A stretch of DNA of 64,000 nucleotides from Formicarius rufipectus. Lineage: Eukaryota > Chordata > Aves > Passeriformes > Formicariidae. The notes beneath the pieces were generated by a model. The model was given only the letters and a program-made list of their open reading frames with translations. It was not told where the DNA came from and did not search any database. Below are positions 12,994-24,300 of this stretch, one piece after another. Location of the stretch: contig VXAU01001094.1 in assembly GCA_013399695.1 (NCBI GenBank), positions 1-64,000 on the forward strand, in the 5' to 3' direction. Both the position numbers and the translations under genes were made by a program. Position 1 is the first letter of the stretch, and each line of letters opens with the position of its first letter.

Positions 12994-13282
12994 GAGAGGG
13001 ACTTTTTACAAGGCTACATATGGGACAGGACAAAGGGTAAGAGCTTTAAACCGAAAGAGGACTGGTTTAGACTGGACAGTATTCCTTATAATAAGAGTGG
13101 TGAGACACTGCAACAGGTTGCCCAGAGAAAGTGTGGATGTCCCATCCCTGGAATTTTTCAGGGACAGAGTGAATGGAGTTTGGACCAATCTGGTCTAATG
13201 GAAGGTGTCTCTCTGCCTATGGCAGGGGGCTTAGAGCTTGACCATCTTTAAAGTCCCTTCCAACTCAAACTATTCTGATTCT
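12994..13282 (+). mobile_element. CR1 LINE, 5'-truncated 3' end
   Basis: The sequence follows the standard avian CR1 3' region on the plus strand: a GAGAGGGACTTTTTACAAGG-like start, then a GAGACACTGCAACAGGTTGCC segment, then CCCTTCCAACTCAAACTATT and a GATTCT end. It is a dead copy of under 300 bp in the sequence next to the CpG island. Confidence 0.9.
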
Positions 13283-14460
13283 ACTTAGAGTACCTAGTAT
13301 TCCTCACAGTACTTCTCAGCTGTACAAACTTCAACTGTAAGAAGCACGTTTTTCCATCCTCCTTATTTTTCCAGTATTACTGAGGTATCTTTTACCATAC
13401 AGTCATGCACACCTTCAGAATTGTAAGTTCTTCCATACAGCCAATAGCACAAACCACTTCTAACACAAACTTTTGTAAGTAGAAGGGAAAAAAAAAATCT
13501 TAACCTCCTCATTCTTTCCTATAAATTAATAAAGGTGAAAGCTTAAAATATGAACCAAAAGAAATGGCTCATGGCCAGAACGTATCATATAATTACTTTA
13601 GACAAAAAAAAACAAATGACACGAGAAAAAAGCTAGGGCTGTATGAGGTCTAAACTAGCATTTCTGGGTTGGATCTGAGTATCTCACGAACGTGACTTTC
13701 CATTTCCTCACTAGGTGAGGTTTCAGTAAGAAACCTGAGCATTAAAAAGATTAGCTCATTTAATTCTCCTAGAACTTATATTAGCATTTCTACCTCTCGA
13801 TCAGTGGCAGCCAGTACTTTGGGGGTCAGTGACAACGAAACGCCAGCACCGAACAGCCTGAAAGTCTACTGGAAAGCAACAAGGAGAAACCGACGGGAAA
13901 ACCCAGCACACGACACATGCTTCCTCGGCAGCAGGAACAAGTAAACAACCGAGGGAGAAGGAGAACAACGTTTGTAAACACACAGCGCTTCTGCACGGCG
14001 TTCGCCTGACCGCCGCCGACGGCAAGCACGGAGGCGCTGCCAGGCTGAGTCATTCCTTATAGTAACTTCGCCGCGAGTCCCTCGCCCTGGCAGCGAGTGG
14101 AGCGCCGGGCAGAGAGGGAGCACCCCGGCCCGCCCGGCGCCGCTCCCGCTGCGAGATGGGAGCGCCCGCCCACCGGCCCTGCTCCCCGCACCAGCTGCGC
14201 GGGGCTCGTTCCGCCGCCCCAGCACCAGAACCCCATCCTCCCGAACCCCCGTTCCCGCCGCCTCCCGGCTCTCTGTCGCCCGCCCCACGGGGCACAAGCC
14301 CGCGCCCAAAGCCACGACCGCCGCCCCTTGCCAAGGCCGCCCTCCCGGTACCGGAGTCCCCGCCTTCCCCGCGGCGGGGAGGGGCCGAGCGGGGCAGCGG
14401 GGGGAGCTCCGCGGGCAGCGGCCCCCACTCACCAGAGAGTCCCGCGCGAGAAGCGCCGCG

Positions 14461-14520
14461 CATCATCATCATCCTCCTCCTCGTCCTCCTCCTGCGGCGG
14501 CGGCGGCGGCAGCAGCGGCG
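14461..14520. repeat. Trinucleotide-repeat cluster in the first exon
   Basis: Adjacent CAT, CCT and CGG triplet runs on the plus strand (ATG, AGG and CCG on the minus strand). They give poly-Met or acidic runs depending on frame. Such triplet runs are often length-polymorphic. Confidence 0.8.
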
Positions 14521-14557
14521 CGTCCCCTCCGCGCCGCGCGGCCGGGCCGGGCGGCTC

Positions 14558-14558
14558 N
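14558..14558. other. Single-N ambiguity in the CpG island
   Basis: A single N inside GC-rich sequence. Other single Ns in this window sit at contig joins, so one or more bases may be missing here. Confidence 0.9.
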
Positions 14559-14600
14559 GGTAGCGCGGCCGCCGCCGCCGCTGTTTGTTGTTGTCGTCAG

Positions 14601-14612
14601 CCGCTTCCGGCG
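14601..14612 (-). promoter_or_regulatory. ETS/GABP-type site near the presumed start of transcription
   Basis: The minus strand reads CGCCGGAAGCGG, containing the CCGGAAG core typical of TATA-less housekeeping promoters. A second weaker copy (GCGGAAGCGG on the plus strand) lies near 14,655. Function is inferred from motif and position. Confidence 0.4.
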
Positions 14613-14816
14613 CGAGGGCTGCCGGGAGGGGGCGGCGCGCGGGAGGGACCGCGCGGCGGAAGCGGCGGCGCGCGCGGCCGGGCGGGAGTGGGGAATGGTG
14701 CGGGATGGGAGAGGAACTGGGATGGGGAATGACCGGGGCTGGGAGGTGAGCTGGGAGATGGCGGAGTGCAGGCCCCTGTGCCGGCGGCAGGGGCAGCTGC
14801 CGCTACACGAGGGCTC

Positions 14817-15300
14817 CGTCCAGCCTGGCCCTGAGCGCTCACGGGGGTGGCGCCTCCACCGCTTCTCTTGGCAACTTGTTGTAGCGCCTCACCGCCCTCG
14901 CAGTAAAGAATTTGTTTCCGTATATCTAAACCTAGTCTCGTTCCGTTTAAACCCGTTCACCCTTGTCCTGTCACTGCGAGCTCTTGTAAGTAGTCATGTC
15001 CCATCTTTCCCGTGAGTTCCCTTCAGGTAGAGGAAAGCCACAACCAGGTCACCCAAAGCGCTTTTCCAGGCTGAACAAAGGAAATTCTCTCAGCCTTTCC
15101 TCACAGGAGAAGTGCCCCATCCCTCTGATCCACTTGGTGGCCTCCTCTGGACTCACCCCAGCAGGTCAGTGTCTTTCCCATGCTGGGGCCCCCAGAGCTG
15201 CCAGCAGCACTCCAGGTGAGATCTCACCAGGACAGAGGGGTGGAATCCCCTCTTGTCGACCAGCTGCACACACCAGCCCAGGATACAACCGGCTTTTGGA
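14817..15300 (-). mobile_element. CR1 LINE fragment abutting the CpG island
   Basis: On the plus strand it reads as the complement of CR1: CCAGCCTGGCCCTGAGC, then GCAGTAAAGAATTTG, then CAGGCTGAACAAAG and a CTCCAGGTGAGATCTCACC segment, ending near GGATACAACCGGC. The usual 3' terminal 50-100 bp is absent. Its island-proximal end keeps unusually many CpGs, consistent with protection from methylation next to the island. Confidence 0.9.
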
Positions 15301-15984
15301 AGTCGTGCGCTTGATAAGCCCAGCATTTCAATTTCATTTTACTCTGAGATGACAAGAGAGCAAAGATTTAAGAAATCTACAGAGAAGTTTAGAAATCTGT
15401 CCTGTGCTTTGAGTTTTATTGTAAAACTACACTGTGCTTCTCTGACATTTTGAATTAAAAAGAAAAATCTTTAAAAAAGATGTTTAGATGGTTTTAGATG
15501 TCTTGCAATACTTTCTTACACCCTTAACAAATAAAAAAATGTCAGCTTCTACAGAGAAATTTACCAAACACTTTAGCTATGAAATGTAACTTCTAACTAC
15601 ACAGATAGGTGTCTACCACATTTCTGTGTATCATCTGTCATTTAGGAAAGGTGAGATCACCAACGCTAGTCCAAGCAAATGCTGTGTCTGTTTCCCAAAC
15701 ACATTAATTTTATAAAGACTGAAAGATGATACCTACTAGCAAGGATAAACTGAGGATAAAAGGAGAAGTATTCACAGCATGGGAATCGAGTACTCTGTTA
15801 CTTTATTGTTTTTCCTGCTATAGGCATTGACTAGCATTTCAGCATTTAAGACAATAGCTGTTTGCATTTCCAGTTGCTAGGCAGAATTAAAGTTTCATGC
15901 CATATAAATCTGACAGGTTACCCCAGCACATGGGACGGGGTGGGTGGCAGCCCCTTGTCCACATTTATAAAACATTGAACTCAC
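15301..15984. other. AT-rich sequence, nothing recognised
   Basis: No exon, repeat family or RNA gene was seen between the CR1 copy and the GC-rich block at 15,985. Confidence 0.5.
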
Positions 15985-16048
15985 CTCCACATCGGCAAGA
16001 CAGGGCAGCTCCGGGTGTGCTCACCACGTAGACTGGGCTCCACCCTCC
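15985..16048 (-). other. Candidate 64-nt GC-rich exon upstream of the CpG island
   Basis: On the minus strand an excellent acceptor (CCATCCTCCTCCACAG) and an excellent donor (GTGGAG|gtgagttc) bracket 64 GC-rich bases inside AT-rich DNA. Two frames are open (one starts GGWSPVYVV). It could be an internal exon of another minus-strand transcript or an alternative upstream exon. It is not part of a recognised repeat. Confidence 0.28.
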
Positions 16049-16207
16049 CTGTGGAGGAGGATGGGGCCCTATAGGGGCTTGGAGAGCTTTTGACATAAAT
16101 CAGCCCATGAGTGGTAGGGTGGGAAGTGGCCTCTTACTCCTTTCTGAGAAATCAAAAGTGAATCTCACATCACTTTTGTGTTTCACTTTTATTACAAATT
16201 TCTTTAG

Positions 16208-16319
16208 AGGCTTATCCTGCAGAACTTATCTTTTGAGAGGAAGACAATTCCACATAAAACAGAGAAGAGTGAATTGGAGAGGGGTACAAGCAAGGGGCTT
16301 ATTTGACTTGGAACTACAG
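16208..16319 (+). other. Candidate 112-nt plus-strand exon
   Basis: The acceptor TACAAATTTCTTTAG and donor AACTACAG|gtgagg flank 112 bases. One frame is open for 37 codons after a single carried-over base; another stays open for 32 codons. If the CpG island is bidirectional this could be a second exon, probably untranslated. The peptide is not recognised. Confidence 0.17.
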
Positions 16320-16565
16320 GTGAGGATCATGACACTGGCACTACAGACATCCTCTAGCCAAGGTCCCATGAGCACAGTATAGAGCTGGATTGTACCTTCC
16401 CTGCTGCCTCACCATGACCTTCTCCTGTAACATACACCATAGGCAGCAGTTAATGGAATATTAGAAATTCAAAGCATAATATCGCAGCCAGAGTATATTC
16501 AGATATAGAAAATACTCTGCGCACCAGAAGAGGATTGCAAAAGAGAGGGCAAGTATGTCATGGTT

Positions 16566-16951
16566 CCCAGCACAGAAAGGATATTGACCTGCTGGAGTGA
16601 GTCCAGAAGAGGTCACCAGGCTGATTAGAGGGATAGAGCATCTCTCTTGTGAGGAAAGGCTGAGAGAATTTTAGGTTTTCAGCCTGGAGAAGTAAAGGTT
16701 TTGGGGTGACCTAACTGTCCCTTCCAGTAGGTTTAGATATCAAGAAAAAATTCTTTCCTGTGGGACCTGGTGCAAGTTGTCCCAGAGCTAATGTGAATGC
16801 CCCATCCCTGGAAGTGTTCAAGGCCAGGTTGGATGAGGCTTTGAACAACCTGGTCTAGTGAAAGGTGTCCCTGCCCACAGCATATGGGTTGAAACTAGGT
16901 GATCTTTAAAGCCCCCTTTCAACCCAGGCCATTGTATGATTCTGTGATTCT
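16566..16951 (+). mobile_element. CR1 LINE, 5'-truncated 3' end
   Basis: A plus-strand CR1 with TCCAGAAGAGGTCACCAGGC, a CAGCCTGGAGAAG segment, CCCCATCCCTGGAAGTGTTC, and a terminal CATTGTATGATTCTGTGATT. It is shorter than the consensus in the middle, so a small internal deletion is likely. Confidence 0.92.
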
Positions 16952-18721
16952 ACACATTCAAGAAAATAACTAGGCTCATTATATTAAGCATTTTCTTCCC
17001 CTCACAAAAGTTTCCTTTTAAACATGTTTAAACATATACACAGCCCTTTGCCTAATTTTTTTTTTTACTTCTAGTTCACTGGCTTGTAAGTCTACCACTT
17101 CTCACAAGCTGGACCAGGCTTATGGTTTTCACAGTAAATTAGTAGCCACCTCTGTTACAATGGAGATCTTCCTGCCTATTTGACACGTTAAAGACAATGT
17201 TGAATAGTCATAGACAGATATTTCTTGGAAAATACCACTTTTGGGAGCTTTTAAAAGTAAACACAGCTGCTCTACCCTCAGTTGCCATAAACAAGTACTC
17301 CCCAACTTTACAGCTTGCTGGGAGATGTGTCCAAATTACCCACATTCTGAAGGACACCTTTAGCACTTCAGCTGAGGAGACATTGATACTTGGATGAACA
17401 GACATAATGGGAAATGATAATACAAGTTTCTATCAAAGTAATTCAAGGCAACTTCCTGTAATATAACACTGATTATGCCAAAGTTGTGTTGTTTTAGTTC
17501 TACACATGTCAACTTCTGCTTTTTGCATCTCCTGAAAGGGTCTTCTCCTTCTTAAACTCTTTGTGATGAAGGACTAATCTTTAGTGTGAAGGGAATGATA
17601 TCCAGATGGAACTTGAGAGAACAAGTGCCATGCATGCTGTAAACAGAGATTAAAATAAAAAAAAAAAAAGAAATAAACTTTTGAGGTTTAGTAAGCCTGA
17701 AGCACCAGTAAGTCCCCATTAAAATTCTCATGAGGAGAAACTACTGAGGGTGACCCCTTAAAGTTTGAGCAGCTGAGAGATCAGCAAGAGTAGCAGCAGT
17801 GCCAATAGGATTTATATTTTTGTGGCAAAGCACCTCTGCCGCTCAGGCTCTCAACAGTTGCATAAAATGTGGCTTCAGGCATTGTTCCCTTTTTTACAGC
17901 ACGTGTGGGACAACTGTTGATTGATTTGAGAGGCAGCTCAGCCTGGACTGAAGCAGGAACTTCAATTATGAGGAGTGAGCAAAGCACTGCTAGCAGAGCA
18001 GGTTGTTCTGGCTTGTTCTTGTAACATTTCATTATGTTGCTTCCTCTCAAAGTGATCCAGAGCCACTTCATGCCAAGCAAGTAATTACAGGTTTTTTTCA
18101 TAAGCCTGTCTGAACAAAACCTAAAATTTAACACTATATCTAGCACTTCCATCCTAGAAAAGCTGTATTTTATGAAGATTATTTTGCTGCAGGGTATCCA
18201 AAATAAAGCATTGGATCAAGGTTACCAATCATTTTTAACATTTTCAAAGTGCTGTACCAAATGTAGGCTATTATTCTTTCAAGACAGTGTTTAGGATCCA
18301 CCTGTATTTTTTTTTCACATTCTGTAAAGTAGACAAGAAGGTTGAAGGAGTTTTTCATAGTGTGTTTTTAATTTTGGGTGCCAAATTATCCTAAGTGTCT
18401 CTTTTAAACCATGTGTTTATGCACCTGTAATCAGAGAGCAAAAAAGAGTAGGCTGCTCTTCAAGGGAAGGCAAGTTTGAAGCCACAGTTGGCAGCAAGGT
18501 AGGCAGTGGCACTGTCATGGTCAAGGGGCACAGTCCCACAGTATCAGAGTGAAGTCTGGTGACAGTTTTTCTTTATGATTGTAATCTGCCATGCCAGTAA
18601 TGGAACAATGCTGTCAGTTTTTATTTAGTTCCAAATGTACTTGAAAAACCACATCTTCCTATTTTCTTTAGCTGAGCTTGCCATAAATTCTCCCTGTGTA
18701 CTTCTGCTTCCCTCACTCTTG
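16952..18721. other. AT-rich sequence, no gene seen
   Basis: Nothing beyond short A and T runs was recognised. The minus-strand ORF of 123 codons at 17,781-18,152 is within chance length and lacks an exon-like setting. Confidence 0.45.
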
Positions 18722-19294
18722 TGTCTTGGCTTAACTCCAGCTGGCCACATATGTACCACAAAACGGCTTGCTCACACAGACCCTGTCCCCAGTGAGATGG
18801 GGGGGGAGAACAAAGAAAAAAAATGTAAAACCTGTAGGTTGAGATAGAAATGGGTTAATAACAGAAATTTAAACAGCAACAAAAAAGTAATAATAGTAGT
18901 AGTAATGGAAAGACAAAACAGAGAGAAATAAAACTGAGACAGACAACTGGTGCCTAATACAGTTGCTCACCACCCACTGACTGATGCCCAGCTCTGCTCT
19001 GAGCAGTGATTGGCCCCTCCCAACCTCGACTCCCCCCAGTTTATATATTGAGCATAATGTTCTTTGGCCAGTTCAGGTCAGCTGTCCTGGCCCTGCTCCT
19101 TCCTGGCTTCTTGTGCACCTGCTCACTGGCAGAGCCTGGGAAATGGAAAAGTCCTTGACTTGCAGAAAACACCACATAGCAACAACTAAACCAGCAGCAT
19201 GTTATCACCATTATTCTCACACTAAATAGAAAAACCACAGCACTGTACCAGCTACTAAAAGAAAAATTAACTCTGCCCCAGTCAAACCAGAACA
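18722..19294 (-). mobile_element. Solo LTR of an avian ERVL-class retrovirus
   Basis: The plus-strand text begins TGTCTTGGCTTAACTCCAGC and ends CAGTCAAACCAGAACA, the TG...CA form of the common bird ERVL LTR. Internal landmarks match in order: GTTGAGATAGAAATGGGTT, TTGCTCACCACCCACTGACT, TTTATATATTGAGCATAATG, CAGGTCAGCTGTCCTGGC and TAGCAACAACTAAACC. The TATA box reads on the minus strand, which sets the likely orientation. No internal retroviral sequence adjoins either end, so it is a solo LTR. The flanking 5 bases (TCTTG and CATTG) may be a decayed target duplication. Confidence 0.88.
19039..19050 (-). promoter_or_regulatory. TATA box of the solo LTR
   Basis: The minus strand reads CAATATATAAAC in the position where this LTR family carries its promoter. 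Inferred to be inactive or weak given the age of the copy. Confidence 0.5.
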
Positions 19295-20412
19295 CATTGC
19301 TATCTTCATCAATTTCCCTTGGGTTTTTTTTTTCTTGTCAGGCTTTATTAGGGGTTTTTCTCCCCTTTTCAAATACTGGAAACAACTGTACTAATTTCCC
19401 TGCTAAATCAGGCTGATGTTTTAAAGCCAAGTTCCTTCCTTCTCTGTTGATGCTTTGTGGCATTTTGCAAAGTAATCTTCACTAAGTATTCATTTTCAAT
19501 TTAAGTCTTCCTGCAACAAAACAACCGCTTCAAAACCAGTACTTTTTCAAGGCAAAAAATATGTATTACCGTTCTGAACTGGAATATGCAAAGTAAATAT
19601 CCATCTTCAACAACACAAGTGCTCCAGCATGTTTCCAGAGAGACTTCAAGAACTTTGATTATCCTTTAATGTAGCCTGGCAGTCCATAGCAAACACCAAG
19701 TAATACCTCATCTCTTGCTTCTTTCCCAGAGCACTGACTGGTCCATATGCCATCAGTAATTTGTTTTTGAATGGTCAATGACTCAAGAGCAGCTGATGCC
19801 ATTTTGAAAGCATGCCACTCCCTCTGACCTCTTTATGGATCATTCCTAACCAGTTATTTTAACACTGTGTGGCTTCTCAGTATGTTTCAGTAATTCTGAC
19901 TACACAGGTTTTGAATTCATAGGTATTTATTCTTGTTTACTGCCAAAGTTCCTTGTAGGAAGGGGATAGTTCATTTCAATTTCACATTTACATCCTGAGA
20001 TCAGTTCTTGATCCTGGGCAGAAATATGCAAAGGACATTTAAGACTCAGATAAAATAAGTCAGAATGGACATACCCTCAAAGTGGTTAAGGACAGAAGCT
20101 GTCACTGAAAAACAGGAAAGCCTAAATAATCCTATAAAAATCCCCTGCTATGCATTTTCTTTTAAGAGGTCCTATTTGTATGATGCACCAACTGGACCTT
20201 CCCACACCACCACTTCTCAACACACAGATGATACTGAACACAACAAGGCCAAACAAGCAATACAGTGATGATTACATGGAACAACAGTAATAATACATTT
20301 ATAGAAAGGTATTGCTGTATTAGTATTACTGATTATTTAATGTTATTGAGAATAGAATTCCTATTTTTTTCACTATCAGGGTTTTTTTTATTCTAATGCA
20401 TTTAATTCATGT
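19295..20412. other. AT-rich sequence, no gene seen
   Basis: Nothing recognised between the solo LTR and the next CR1 copy. Confidence 0.5.
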
Positions 20413-21311
20413 TCATAGAATCATAGAATGTTTTGGATTAGAAGGGATGTTTAAGACCATCTAATTCCAACCCCCCTGCCATGGGTAGGGACACCTTCAA
20501 CTAGACCAGATTGCCCAGATGACCATCCAACCTGACCTTGAATGTTTCTAGGGATGGGCCATCCACAATCTCTCTGGGCTACCTGTTCCAGTGTTTTACC
20601 ACCCTCATATATACCCTTCTTAGAGCTTTAGTAAGGGCTGGAGTTAGGAAGCTGCTAGAAAGCAAATCTGTGTTAGTCATAGGCCTGTATTCTTTTCTTC
20701 CCATTTTAAAAATTGCAGATTTGCTTCCCCTTTTCCAATGAGTGGGAGCTTCACTGAACGGCCATGACTTCTCAAATATGATAGAAAGTGGCTTAGCCAC
20801 TTCTTACACCGGTTCCCTCAGGACCTGTGGGTGCATCTCATCAGGTCCCATGGACTTGTGCACCTTCAGGTTTCTTAGATGGCTTTGAACCTGATCTTCT
20901 CCTACAGCAGGCAGTTTTTCATTTTTCCAGTGCCTGCCTTTTCCTTCTGCATCTCAGGCGGTGTGTCTGGACCGCTTGCCAGTGAAGGCTGAGGCTTAGA
21001 AGAAGTCACTGAGCCTCAACCTTCTCCATATTCCAGGTAACTAGCTCCCCCATTTCCTTCTGTAGAGGACACACATTTTCCCTAGTCTTCCTTTTATCCT
21101 GATGTACCTGTAGAAACTTTTCTTGTCCTTGAGATCACTGGCTATGTTGAATTCTATCTGGGCTTGAGTAGTCCTAATTTTATCCCTGATTGCTGGGACA
21201 GTTTCTCAGTATTCCTTCCAGGTTACCCATCCTTGCTTTCACCCTCTGTAGACCTCCCTTTTCTGTTTGTTTCTGTCCAGTAGCATCTTGTTAATCCATG
21301 CAGGTCTCCTT
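20413..21311 (-). mobile_element. CR1 LINE with 3' end joined to reverse-transcriptase region
   Basis: Plus-strand text starts at the CR1 3' end (TCATAGAATCATAGAATG) and proceeds in antisense order. After about 20,620 it jumps to the region that normally lies over a kilobase further in: CCCTTTTCCAATGAGTGGGA, CATGACTTCTCAAATATGAT, TCTCATCAGGTCCCATGGAC, then TTAATCCATGCAGGTCTCCT. So a long 5' portion of ORF2 antisense survives with an internal deletion. The frame is broken throughout. Confidence 0.9.
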
Positions 21312-24300
21312 GTTCACATATACAATAAAATTAATTACACAGGCAGATATTTCAGTTGAAGAAGTTATACCAGGAATTAATTTAGCCTGCATTTCTACAA
21401 ACCTGATGTTTGGGCCTTTTTGTTTGTTTTTGTTTGTTTTGGTGTGTGTGTTTTTGTTTGGTTGGTTTTTGTACAGTTGTGAAACAGGATATACTGTCCC
21501 CATTTATGAAATAGGATTCTAAATATCTGAGGGTCTTTATGTTCACCGATGACACTCTGATTCTTTCATGATTTGCATCAGCCACTTCCTTGGTTCTGTA
21601 ACCATAAAGAGAGAATGTATAAACCAAGGGATGCAGGCATACCTGTGAGGCTTCAGCTCCTCCCTTAGCCCTGGGAGTGAACTTGCTTCTCATTGTAACC
21701 CCTGGAACAGTATGGGAATCCAGATGCAAATGGCAGTTTTGTGCCAGGAGCAGGGATTTTCAGCATCTCCAGCCACATGTCACAAGCCAGCCAGCATCAC
21801 AGCAGCTGGCCTAGAAATGTACCTCATCAGGTACTGCCAAGGACCAAACTCAAATGTTTCTAGACTATGTCCACTCATTATATATTTACTTTCTAATGTA
21901 CTGTTTGTTTCTTAAAGGTTAGAAAAGTATGGAAATATTTAATTTGAGTTGATAGTTTAGACATTGGGGGGGGCAGTTATGTTTTGTTAATAGGGACTAA
22001 TTGCCTTTTTAAATAAGCATCTAAATTCCCCTCCCCTTCCTGATTCTAGTAGCACATACTAGAAATTCAAGATAGATAACTCCTTTGTTTAATATATTTC
22101 ATTACTATATTTAAATCAACTAAGAACCTTAAACCAAATAAATAAAACCCACTTTGTACTTACATAAAGATGAATTGTTAACTGAATATTAGCATATTGA
22201 ATTTATTTTTTGTCATTTTTTCTGCTAACTTAGAATGTGCTGCTCTTTTTCTTTCATTTTTATTTCTGAATGGAATAGGAAAAAAACCCCTGTCTGTTGT
22301 GTTATTTTTTTTCAGCTCCCAGAGTCTCGATTCAAAGTATTAGTCATTGACCTTAATTAACAGAGTAAACTGAAATGATGAACTAAGTACATTGAAAAGA
22401 TAATTCTTTGCATCTCCAGAAGAGACTACATCTTTCAAACATTCCTAAGTACCTAGTTATATTATTTTAAAAGATGGTATTGGTATAGGTTAATTTAAAC
22501 TAGGTTTTAAATCATTTTCAAGTTTAAACAAAAAAAGAAAACTGACTATTCTGAGTGCACTTGCATTCATTACTCACCCGTAGGAGCTATTTTATATTCA
22601 TTGATGATATCAGGCGTGGGTGTTGGTAGAATCCTCTTTCAGAATTTTGCAGCTTTGGAATTTGCTCTTCACTTCAGCTTTCCAACACAGCAGCTCAGAT
22701 GACTGCTGGTTTGATCACACTATTTATGCTTTCTATGCATTTTCAAAAATGTATAGATTGTTCAAATCTGTGTAGAAAGGAATTTTTCAGAGAGTTGGAG
22801 ATTGTGGTAGGCTATTTTGAAGCCAAGGATATCCAAGGCTCTTAAATTAATGACTTTCTAAAATGCATTTATAATATCACATTTCACGTATTTATACTCC
22901 AGTGTGCAACCAAACAAAAAACAATACATAAAAATCTCTACAAATTACTCTCTTCTACTGAAATAAACAAGTGAAGGGTAATAGAGGTCAATACCTGCCT
23001 AATTCTTTGAACACAGGAAAGAAAGAAAAATATGTCAAAACCGTAATGCCAAGTCTGGATCTCTGGAGTGCCAGGTGATGTACATTTTCAGGCCAGCTGC
23101 TGTGATGTTGGCTGGCTTGTGGCCTGTCGTTTCAGCTAGAGATGCTCAAAATCCCCGCTCCTGGCACAATATCCCTGTTTCCTTGAAGAACGGCTTGAGG
23201 TTTTGTTTATTTTTTAATACTGCAGGTACAAAATCAAGTTTGCGCATAAGGTTTGTCTTTGTTCCTTATTTAACAGTGAAGAAATTAACTTTAGCAAGTA
23301 GTGCATATGTTGTCTCTAATCCCAGACAAATGGAATTTACTGGTTTGTATCCATTTTCACTGAGCCTTTCTGAGCAACATTAACTGTTTTTAGTCCTTCT
23401 ATCTGTGTTAACTGACTTGAACTGCTGACATCATAAAGAAAAAGCATGTTATAGACATCATGTCAGACGACAGATTGAGCAATTTTATCTATTTGCCCTT
23501 TTTGTACACTGGCCTAACATTACTACTTCCAGTCTTCTGAAGTTCCCCTGATTTTTACATTTTTATAAAAATAACTTGAGTGAACCACAGCGTACAATTC
23601 CAGGTTAGCTGGACTTAAAAATTCTGTGTTTGTCCAGTAACTTTCTTAATTAGTATCAGACAATTTTCATATTACTATTAATTTCAGCACCTTGTTATTA
23701 ATCTCAGTGTTTAGTTCTAGGACTATAGGGAAAGAAGGGGCAACTGCTCCCTGCCTTGACTGGCTATGGACCATGCTTCAGAACTTACAGTTCACATTAC
23801 TCCTATCAGTTTCTTTACTTTGTTATGTAGTACTGATTGGTTAATTTCAAATATGTTTTTATATAACTCATGAATCTGGAGGGGCTTTTAGCAGTAACTC
23901 TCTCCAGAATGTGGAGTCTGGACTTTTTGTCTGCTTAATAAATCCTTTGAAAGATACTCAATTTACATTGTCTTTTCGGGTTTACTTTTCTCTTTACTTT
24001 GATTTCTGGAAAACTAAGCAAAAGGAATTACCAGGTTTACATATGTCCCCTAATCTTAGCAAAATATACCTGTTCTGAATGTGAGATAAAAAGTATTGGT
24101 GGCCATCAAATAGTCACAAAACCCGGATGAAAAATCAATTAACCTGGATTTATCTGCAGAAGAAATTGCTGGGGTCTTTTTCTAGCTTAGTTACGAAGGT
24201 ATTTTTTAAAGACAGCTGGAGAAGCTCTCATAAAGAATTTTGTTTAATATTCCTCTAAGCACTAAGGCAACTTATGAGTTTGCTTAGGATACAGAAGTGG

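Larger units (their letters stand above)
14433..14610 (-). other. First exon of an unidentified minus-strand gene
   Basis: On the minus strand the GC-rich segment downstream of an ETS site ends in GACTCTCTG|gtgagtgg, a consensus 5' splice site. Just before it lie four consecutive ATG codons (14,472 to 14,461). Translation from the first would give a 13-residue start, MMMMRGASRAGLS, ending with one base over. Another frame encodes an acidic Glu/Asp run but has no ATG. None of my downstream candidate exons continues the ATG frame without a stop, so the exon may be untranslated or exons are missing from my list. The 5' end is set only approximately, from the ETS site. Confidence 0.5.
13800..14830. 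promoter_or_regulatory. CpG island promoter
   Basis: A sharp switch from AT-rich flanks to GC-rich DNA dense in CpG, with runs of GCC/GGC triplets and no TATA box. It contains ETS-type CCGGAAG sites and a consensus splice donor on the minus strand at 14,432/14,431. A weaker plus-strand donor (CTGGGAG|gtgagc) at 14,746 leaves a bidirectional promoter possible. Long ORFs in this island on both strands are a by-product of high GC and are not called as genes. Confidence 0.85.

Noticed and set aside
14097..14732. 211-codon plus-strand ORF and several minus-strand ORFs over the CpG island
   Set aside because: High GC removes stop codons. The translations are low-complexity Pro/Arg/Gly/Ala, and the frames overlap one another on both strands.
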